Shown here: positions 58,308-64,000 of the stretch, piece by piece | How positions within the stretch are numbered: the first letter of the stretch is position 1 | How the letters are laid out: each line of letters starts with the position of its first letter | Source of the DNA: Bacteroidaceae bacterium | Lineage (GTDB): Bacteria > Bacteroidota > Bacteroidia > Bacteroidales > Bacteroidaceae | Reading direction: 5' to 3' | DNA: 64,000 nucleotides | Assembly: GCA_017651245.1 (NCBI GenBank) | Contig: JAGCDQ010000051.1 | Coordinates: forward strand, 56,536 to 120,535 | Translations under genes and position numbers: made by a program | Notes under the pieces: generated by a model | Databases searched by the model: none | What the model saw: the letters and a program-made list of their open reading frames with translations, nothing else | What the model was told of the DNA's origin: nothing

Positions 58308-61061
58308 ATGAGCGAAGATTATAACGACAGCGAAGAAATCATGGAAGAGCCATTGGAGGACGAGGCGCTGGATGCTTCTCCTCCTGCTTCGGGACAGCCA
58401 CCCAAGAGTGACTATGACCCCACCGTGATGAAAGACAGTATCACGCACCATCTGAGTGGCATGTACCAGAACTGGTTCCTGGATTATGCCTCATACGTGA
58501 TTCTGGAACGTGCGGTGCCTCACATCATGGACGGCTTGAAGCCTGTGCAGCGACGCATTCTCCACTCAATGAAGCGGATGGATGACGGACGCTACAACAA
58601 GGTGGCAAACATCGTGGGACACACCATGCAGTTCCACCCTCACGGCGATGCCTCCATCAAGGATGCGTTGGTGCAGATGGGACAGAAGAACCTGCTCATC
58701 GACTGCCAGGGTAACTGGGGCAACATCCTCACGGGTGACGATGCCGCTGCTGGTCGTTATATCGAGGCTCGACTCTCAAAGTTTGCACTCGACATCTTGT
58801 TCAACCCCAAGACCACCGAGTGGAAGCTTTCTTACGACGGACGAAACAAGGAACCCATCTCATTGCCAGTCAAATTCCCACTCCTCCTCGCTCAGGGAGT
58901 GGAAGGCATCGCGGTGGGCTTGAGTTCCAAGATTCTACCCCATAACTTCAACGAATTGTGTGACGCTGCCGTGCATTACCTGCATGAGGAGCCTTTCCAA
59001 CTCTATCCCGACTTCCAGACGGGTGGCTCCATCGATGTGTCGAAGTATAACGACGGTCAGCGTGGCGGCACGGTACGAGTGCGTGCCAAGATTGAGAAAC
59101 GCGACAGCAAGACCCTTGCCATCACGGAGCTTCCTTACGGCAAGACAACCGGTTCGCCCTCGAAGCCCAGCCAGTTCATCGACTCCATCCTGAAAGCCAT
59201 TGAGAAGGGAAAGATCAAGGCGCGCAAGGTGGAAGACCTGACGGCTGCAGGTGTGGAGATTGTCATCCACCTGATGCCTGGTGCATCGAGCGACAAGACC
59301 ATCGATGCCTTGTATGCCTTCACCGATTGTGAAATCAGCATCTCACCGAACTGCTGCGTCATCGACGATAGAATGCCGAAGTTCCTGACGGTGAGCGACG
59401 TGCTGCGCAAGAGTGTGGATTACACGAAGTACCTCATCAAGCGAGAACTGGAAATCCGTCGAGGTGAACTCTTGGAGCAACTGCATTTCTGTTCGTTGGA
59501 GAAAATCTTCATTGAGGAGCGCATCTACAAGGCAAAGGAATTTGAGAACGCCAAGACGATGGACATCGCTTGTGAATATGTCGATGGACGCTTGAAACCT
59601 TTCTATGAGCAGTTTGTGCGTGAGGTGACGAAGGATGACATCCTGAAACTCATGGAAATCAAGATGGCTCGCATCCTCAAGTTCAACAAGGACAAGGCGG
59701 ATGAGCTGATTGCCCGTCTGAAGGCAGAACTGGAACAGATTGAACGCGACCTTGCCAACCTCGTGGAGGTGACCGCCGACTGGTTCCGTTTCCTGAAGAA
59801 GAAATATGGTGCAGAGCATCCACGCTTGACGGAGATTCGCAACTTCGACACCATCCAGGCAGCCACCGTGGCAGAAGCCAACCAGAAGCTCTATATCAAC
59901 CGTACAGAAGGATTCATCGGCACTGGCTTGAAGAAGGACGAGTTCGTCACCAACTGCTCCGACATCGACGACATCATCATCTTCTACAAGGATGGCACCT
60001 ACAAGGTCATCAAGGTGGCAGAGAAGGTGTTCATTGGTGAAACGGAACGCAGCAAGGCTGAGAAACGGAAGGTGGAGGTGATTCATGTGGCGGTGTTCAA
60101 GAAGAACGACACGCGCACCATCTACAATGCCACCTACAAGGACGGCAAGACGGGCATCACCTACATCAAACGCTTCAATGTGTCGGGTGTGACCCGCGAC
60201 CGCGAATACGACATCACGATGGGTACACCTAAGTCGAAAGTGACATGGTTCTCAGCCAACAGCAACGGTGAAGCCGAAATCATCAAGGTGACGCTGAAAC
60301 CACAGGAGAAGCTGAAGAAGCTGGTGTTTGAGAAGGATTTCAGCGAGGTGGACATCAAAGGCAGGGCAGCACGAGGCAATCAGCTGACCAAGCACGAGAT
60401 ATTCCGCATCCAGCTGAAAGCTCATGGTGGCAGCACGTTGGGCGGCTTGAAAGTGTGGTGGGATCCTGACATCCAGCGTATCAACTACGATGAGCACGGC
60501 GAGTATCTGGGTGAGTTCATGAACAACGACCAGATTCTGGTGGTGCTGAAGACAGGCGAGTACTACCTGACCAACTTCGATGCCAACAACCACTACGAGC
60601 AGAACGTCCTGCGCATTGAGAAATACAAGGAGAAGAAAGTGTGGACGGCGGTGTTGTGGGATGCGGAGAATCAGAACCAGCCCTACATCAAGCGTTTCAT
60701 GTTTGAGGACTCTAAGAAGAAGCAGAGCTTCCTCGGCGAGAATCCCGACAGCACCCTGATTCTCTTGACAGACACCCCTTACCCGTTGCTGGAACTGACG
60801 TTCAACGAACCTGACAAGTTCCGCGGTCCGCTGCAGGTGGATGCCGAAGAGTTCATCGGTGTGAAAGGTTTCAAGGCAAAGGGTAAGCGTCTCACTACAT
60901 TTGCATTGGCAAAGGTGAAGGAACTGGAACCTGTCCGCGTGCCTGAACCCGAAGTGGAAGAAGAACCTGTGGAGGAAATAGAAGAGGTGATCGACCCCGA
61001 CGAGGGCAAGAGCGATGGCGACATCCGCGATGAAATCACAGGACAGCTGAAACTCTTCTAA
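58308..61061 (+). CDS. parC: DNA topoisomerase IV subunit A (ParC/GyrA-like)
   Basis: 917 residues. An acidic N-terminal extension (about 45) precedes the breakage-reunion domain: YASYVILERAVPHIMDGLKP, MQFHPHGDASIKDALVQMG and the catalytic Tyr in AAGRYIEARLSKFALDIL. A coiled coil with the C-gate follows, then a C-terminal beta-pinwheel with a divergent basic motif (KGRAARGNQLTKHEIF) instead of a clean GyrA box, which favours ParC. An acidic tail ends the protein. It starts 9 bp after ackA, so the genes may be co-transcribed by proximity. Confidence 0.9.
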   Translation: MSEDYNDSEEIMEEPLEDEALDASPPASGQPPKSDYDPTVMKDSITHHLSGMYQNWFLDYASYVILERAVPHIMDGLKPVQRRILHSMKRMDDGRYNKVANIVGHTMQFHPHGDASIKDALVQMGQKNLLIDCQGNWGNILTGDDAAAGRYIEARLSKFALDILFNPKTTEWKLSYDGRNKEPISLPVKFPLLLAQGVEGIAVGLSSKILPHNFNELCDAAVHYLHEEPFQLYPDFQTGGSIDVSKYNDGQRGGTVRVRAKIEKRDSKTLAITELPYGKTTGSPSKPSQFIDSILKAIEKGKIKARKVEDLTAAGVEIVIHLMPGASSDKTIDALYAFTDCEISISPNCCVIDDRMPKFLTVSDVLRKSVDYTKYLIKRELEIRRGELLEQLHFCSLEKIFIEERIYKAKEFENAKTMDIACEYVDGRLKPFYEQFVREVTKDDILKLMEIKMARILKFNKDKADELIARLKAELEQIERDLANLVEVTADWFRFLKKKYGAEHPRLTEIRNFDTIQAATVAEANQKLYINRTEGFIGTGLKKDEFVTNCSDIDDIIIFYKDGTYKVIKVAEKVFIGETERSKAEKRKVEVIHVAVFKKNDTRTIYNATYKDGKTGITYIKRFNVSGVTRDREYDITMGTPKSKVTWFSANSNGEAEIIKVTLKPQEKLKKLVFEKDFSEVDIKGRAARGNQLTKHEIFRIQLKAHGGSTLGGLKVWWDPDIQRINYDEHGEYLGEFMNNDQILVVLKTGEYYLTNFDANNHYEQNVLRIEKYKEKKVWTAVLWDAENQNQPYIKRFMFEDSKKKQSFLGENPDSTLILLTDTPYPLLELTFNEPDKFRGPLQVDAEEFIGVKGFKAKGKRLTTFALAKVKELEPVRVPEPEVEEEPVEEIEEVIDPDEGKSDGDIRDEITGQLKLF

Positions 61062-61119
61062 AAACCCTCTCTGTCCTACAGACATCCCCCCTTGATGGGG
61101 AGCGGAGTAATTGAAGATC

Positions 61120-62016
61120 ATGAGATATCTGTATATAATAATGTATAAAGGCTTGGCAATGGCAATCCTGCTATTGCTAAGTCTTTATGCTTATAGCCAA
61201 GACTCTCAACCCTCAAATCTCAACCTTCAGCTCGGCGGAGCCAATCCTCAAACCTCAAATCTTAACAAGGAAGTCCTTCACTCCTCCATGATTGGTGTGG
61301 GTTCTTCCAACATCCTTGACACTTATCTCTCTTCCTACAACTATACGGGCACAGACATCCGCATCCAGCGAGAAACGATGCGCATGACGAATCTGTGGGG
61401 AGGGCGAGTGTCCAACCAGTCATTGATTGACCTCAATGGCGACATCAACAAGAATCATGCCCGCAACATTGATGAATATGCTGGAGGCATCCGCTATTCG
61501 CAGGGATGGTTCTACAACTTCTTCAACGGAAACACCGTCAATCCGGTGGAGCATTCCGCGGCTCGGTTCAATGTGGCGGCGGGTTTAGCGGCTTCGGGCT
61601 ATCTGGGTGTGGTGTATATAGACAGGAGCGGCAACAACCCTGCTCAGGCAAAGGCGGATTTGATGATTGACGTGAGTGCTTTGGCAACCTACGATATGGT
61701 GATTGCCAGGCATCATTACCTTTGGCGCTACCAAGTCACCTTCCCCTTGATAGGAATGGCTTTCTCGCCGAATTACGGACAAAGCTATTACGAGGCATTT
61801 GTGGCGAAACACTATGACCACAACGTAGTCTTTGCATATCCGGGTAACATGCCGTCCATGCGTCACAAGCTGACTCTCGACGTTCCCATCAAGCGTTACA
61901 CCCTGCGTGTAGGCTATGTGGCTCAGTTCAATCAATCGATGTTCAACCACCTGAAGTATCACAGCTACTCGCATGACTTCATGATTGGCTTCAACAAATA
62001 CCTGTATCGCCGATGA
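61120..62016 (+). CDS. DUF3316 family protein
   Basis: 298 residues from ATG 61120 (a TTG at 61111 is less likely). A signal peptide (GLAMAILLLLSLYAYSQ) is followed by a low-complexity segment (QPSNLNLQLGGANPQTSNLN) and then a body with the DUF3316 look: NILDTYLSSYNYTGTDIRIQ, LWGGRVSNQSLIDLNGDINK and beta-strand rich repeats. Probably an outer-membrane or periplasmic barrel-like protein of unknown role. Overlaps the next gene by 4 bp. Confidence 0.75.
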   Translation: MRYLYIIMYKGLAMAILLLLSLYAYSQDSQPSNLNLQLGGANPQTSNLNKEVLHSSMIGVGSSNILDTYLSSYNYTGTDIRIQRETMRMTNLWGGRVSNQSLIDLNGDINKNHARNIDEYAGGIRYSQGWFYNFFNGNTVNPVEHSAARFNVAAGLAASGYLGVVYIDRSGNNPAQAKADLMIDVSALATYDMVIARHHYLWRYQVTFPLIGMAFSPNYGQSYYEAFVAKHYDHNVVFAYPGNMPSMRHKLTLDVPIKRYTLRVGYVAQFNQSMFNHLKYHSYSHDFMIGFNKYLYRR

Positions 62017-63062
62017 GACACTTCGCACATAACATATTTAGATTCTTCACCCTGCACCTTTCACTTCTCACTATCGCAGCATGCCTGCTCGCATCCTGTG
62101 TGAAGGAAGACTACTTTGACAACTCCAAGCAGGGAAACTACGAAGCTCTTTGGCGCATCATGAATGAGCACTACTGCTTTTTCGACTACAAGAAGCAAGA
62201 GTTGGGTGTGGATTGGGACGAGATACACGGACGCTATGCCTACAAGATCAATGAGAAGATGACCAATGCCCAACTGTTTGAGGTGTTGACGGAGATGCTT
62301 TCCGAACTGCAAGATGGACATGTGAACCTCAGTGCTTCCTTTGATTTTGGACGCAACTGGAGTTTCTTCGAGGATTATCCTGAGAACTACAACGACAGCA
62401 TTGCTAAACTCTACTTGGGACACAACTACCGCATCGCTTCGGGCTTGAAGTATATCATCTTGGATGACAATATTGGATATGTGCGTTGTGAATCTTTCGA
62501 GGATGGTGTAGGTGACGGCAATGTCAGTGTCATGCTACAAAGTCTAGCATTATGCAAGGGGTTGATTATAGATGTGCGTGGAAATGGAGGAGGGCAACTC
62601 GATAAGGCACGCACATTGGCATCACATTTCACAAATGAACGTTTGCTTGTGGGGTATATCTCCCACAAGACAGGAAAGGGACGCAATGACTTATCTTCCC
62701 CCAAAGCAGAATATCTCGACCCTGCCTCTGATGGCATCCGTTGGCAGAAGCCTGTGGTGGTGCTCACCAACCGTGGCGTCTACTCAGCTGCCAACGACTT
62801 CATCAAATGCATAAAACTCTGTCCCAATGTCACCATTATGGGTGACCGTACAGGAGGAGGCTCTGGTATGCCTTTCAATAATGAATTACCTAATGGATGG
62901 ACGGTCCGTTATAGTGCGGTGATCTTTTATGACAAAGATATGAAACATACGGAATTCGGCATTGACCCAGACATCTTCCTATCGTTTTCTGGTGCGGACA
63001 TCGCTCAGAATAAGGATACTTATATTGAAAAAGCACGGGAATATTTGTCCAAGTCCCAATAA
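62013..63062 (+). CDS. S41 family peptidase, lipoprotein
   Basis: 349 residues with a lipobox (ACLLASC, Cys near 29). An N-terminal helical cap (about 45-95), then the tail-specific protease fold: GLIIDVRGNGGGQLDKA and VVLTNRGVYSAANDFIKC, in which Ser is the expected nucleophile, followed by IMGDRTGGGSGMPFNNELPNG. There is no evident PDZ domain, as in several Bacteroidales S41 lipoproteins. Presumably faces the periplasm; substrate unknown. The tRNA promoter overlaps its 3' end. Confidence 0.88.
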   Translation: MRHFAHNIFRFFTLHLSLLTIAACLLASCVKEDYFDNSKQGNYEALWRIMNEHYCFFDYKKQELGVDWDEIHGRYAYKINEKMTNAQLFEVLTEMLSELQDGHVNLSASFDFGRNWSFFEDYPENYNDSIAKLYLGHNYRIASGLKYIILDDNIGYVRCESFEDGVGDGNVSVMLQSLALCKGLIIDVRGNGGGQLDKARTLASHFTNERLLVGYISHKTGKGRNDLSSPKAEYLDPASDGIRWQKPVVVLTNRGVYSAANDFIKCIKLCPNVTIMGDRTGGGSGMPFNNELPNGWTVRYSAVIFYDKDMKHTEFGIDPDIFLSFSGADIAQNKDTYIEKAREYLSKSQ

Positions 63063-63075
63063 AGTGCTACCTTTG
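63044..63075 (+). promoter_or_regulatory. Predicted tRNA-Leu promoter
   Basis: TTTG (63044-63047), 20 bp, TACCTTTG (63068-63075). The upstream element lies in the last codons of the S41 peptidase gene and the -7 box lies in the terminator loop. Confidence 0.8.
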
Positions 63076-63091
63076 CAGCACTTTAATTTTT
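63061..63091 (+). terminator. Terminator of the S41 peptidase gene, overlapping a promoter
   Basis: AAAGTGCT (63061-63068) and AGCACTTT (63077-63084) form an 8-bp stem with an 8-nt loop and are followed by AATTTTT. The stem starts within the stop codon of the peptidase gene. Confidence 0.8.
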
Positions 63092-63109
63092 AATCGTTAA
63101 TTAACCCAA

Positions 63110-63190
63110 GCGCTTGTGGCGGAATTGGTAGACGCGCCAGACTTAGGATCTGGTATCTCCGATGTGCAGGTTCGAGTCCTGTCAGGCGCA
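63110..63190 (+). tRNA. tRNA-Leu (anticodon UAG)
   Basis: 81 nt. The acceptor arm GCGCTTG (63110-63116) pairs with CAGGCGC (63183-63189; one G-T pair), the discriminator is A, the anticodon stem-loop is CCAGA-CTTAGGA-TCTGG with TAG as anticodon, there is a class II long variable arm, and the T arm is GCAGG-TTCGAGT-CCTGT. CCA is not encoded. Confidence 0.97.
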
Positions 63191-63193
63191 CAA

Positions 63194-63225
63194 AAAAGGG
63201 AACAGCAGACGCTGTTCCCTTTTGT
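63194..63225 (+). terminator. Terminator after tRNA-Leu
   Basis: AAAAGGGAACAGC (63194-63206) and GCTGTTCCCTTTT (63211-63223) form a 13-bp stem with a 4-nt loop, ending in TTTTG. It may work for both strands, as the flavoprotein gene on the minus strand ends at 63241. Confidence 0.9.
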
Positions 63226-63240
63226 TATATTCCTTGGATT

Positions 63241-64000
63241 TTATTTCTCTTTGTCAGCAGTTCGTGCAGCAATACGTCCTGACACCATAATCTCCGTGAG
63301 GGCATTGCCACCCAATCGGTTACCACCATGAATGCCACCCGTCACCTCACCTGCTGCAAAAAGTCCAGGAATGGGTTTGCCGGAATTGTCCAACACCCTA
63401 CGCCAAGTGTCCACCTTCAATCCACCCATCGTATGATGTGCTGCGGGTGCCATCACTCGAATAGTCAGCACAACACTATCCAATGAATACGTGGAAGGAT
63501 CGTATGAGCCGTCGGCTTTCTTCTGGGCACGACCAATCAACGAAGTGGCAAACTTCTTCCCTACTCCCTCTGGCTCTTTTCCAGCCATGATGGCTTGATC
63601 GTAAGCACGGATGGTCTTGACGATGGTGCCTGGATCCGCACTCAACTTGAGCGATTTCAGCAGTTCGGGCAGCTGTTCCACCGTTCGTGCATATTGCTTG
63701 CCAGGAATGTCAACACCTCTAATGTCGTTAGGTTCCGTTGTGGTTTCGCCTCCAATATAAAGGAATGCGCCAGCTTTGCCATTGATGTTGGCACCCGTCT
63801 TGAAGGCCTTGATACACAACACGTCACGTTCTTGGGCTTCATCCACGAAACGCTTACCCGTCTCAGGATTGACAAAGATGGCATCGGAAATGCTTCCGAA
63901 AGCGATGTTACCATAATCAGCAAATGATAGCGGCATCAATTGTGTCCATCCCATACCCGTCACCGATGCCCCCACATCTTGCGCCATCTCAATGCCATCG
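63241..64000 (-). CDS. FAD-dependent fumarate reductase/flavocytochrome c-like protein (partial)
   Basis: The C-terminal about 253 residues of a flavoprotein. The frame is open past the Met at 63987 to the window edge (DGIEMAQDVGAS), so the N-terminal FAD-binding part lies outside. Visible parts are VMAPAAHHTMGGLKVDT (His-rich substrate region) and IPGLFAAGEVTGGIHGGNRLGGNALTEIMVSG, the FAD-contacting end shared by soluble fumarate and urocanate reductases. An anaerobic electron sink role is likely; the acceptor cannot be told. Confidence 0.9.
   Translation of the reverse strand, partial: DGIEMAQDVGASVTGMGWTQLMPLSFADYGNIAFGSISDAIFVNPETGKRFVDEAQERDVLCIKAFKTGANINGKAGAFLYIGGETTTEPNDIRGVDIPGKQYARTVEQLPELLKSLKLSADPGTIVKTIRAYDQAIMAGKEPEGVGKKFATSLIGRAQKKADGSYDPSTYSLDSVVLTIRVMAPAAHHTMGGLKVDTWRRVLDNSGKPIPGLFAAGEVTGGIHGGNRLGGNALTEIMVSGRIAARTADKEK

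Overview
The window looks like a chromosome segment of a Bacteroidales bacterium, most probably from the Prevotella group. The evidence is: promoter elements of the Bacteroidetes type (TTTG, about 20 bp, then TAnnTTTG) ahead of prfB, pta, the tRNA and the large secretion operon; few Shine-Dalgarno sequences; many secreted glycan enzymes; families largely confined to this phylum (DUF4837, DUF3316, DUF5020-like, subtype iii T6SS genes); and a C-terminal domain resembling type IX secretion sorting tails. The genus is an inference. No insertion sequence, CRISPR array or integrase was seen.

Layout. (1) 1-9992, minus strand: an exopolysaccharide or capsule operon reading Wza-like exporter, Wzc-like tyrosine kinase, GT4, sugar aminotransferase, sugar N-acetyltransferase, GT2, Wzx flippase and an acyltransferase cut by the window edge. 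(2) 10058-17164, minus strand: enzymes that fit rhamnogalacturonan/pectin breakdown (CE12-like esterase, GH2, GH105), with a 57-residue ferredoxin and a DUF4837 lipoprotein between them. (3) 17276-46517, plus strand: one very long, tightly packed operon encoding a type VI secretion system (T6SS) of the Bacteroidetes subtype. (4) 46548-51728: a decayed purine permease, a Tsx-like outer-membrane protein, prfB, a CYTH protein, a VanZ-like protein and a neurotransmitter:sodium-symporter-family transporter. (5) 52053-55268, minus strand: a GH98 glycosidase, followed by a 0.7 kb intergenic stretch with a phased 11-bp repeat array and a gene remnant. (6) 56008-63062: pta-ackA, a topoisomerase IV A subunit, a DUF3316 protein and an S41 peptidase. 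(7) tRNA-Leu(UAG) and a partial flavoprotein.

The most interesting content is in region 3. Recognisable T6SS parts are TssH, TssB, TssC, Hcp (TssD), a second Hcp with a 536-residue repetitive N-terminal extension, VgrG (TssI), a PAAR-like tip protein, TssG, TssK, TssE and TssF. In the middle of the operon, between the tip protein and TssG, is what reads as a complete ubiquitin-type conjugation cassette: a ubiquitin-fold protein, an E2 with an HPN motif and catalytic-type cysteine, a membrane-anchored JAB/JAMM isopeptidase, a membrane protein with a perfect first half of a RING-H2 zinc finger (plus a vWA-like and an FHA-like domain), and a ThiF-type E1. The usual subtype iii membrane-complex genes tssN to tssR are not recognisable in their normal form. 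The same operon ends with a Ser/Thr kinase, a PP2C phosphatase and a Sel1 protein. The hypothesis is a T6SS whose trans-envelope complex carries, or is controlled by, a Ubl conjugation/deconjugation cycle and a Thr-phosphorylation switch.

Regulatory structure also stands out. A promoter -7 box lies inside the loop of a terminator hairpin ahead of the tRNA. An imperfect hairpin separates hcp from the extended hcp. Two 11-bp-period repeat arrays lie in the intergenic regions flanking the GH98 gene. An 8-bp TTGAAGAA-type repeat directly abuts start codons at two operon junctions.
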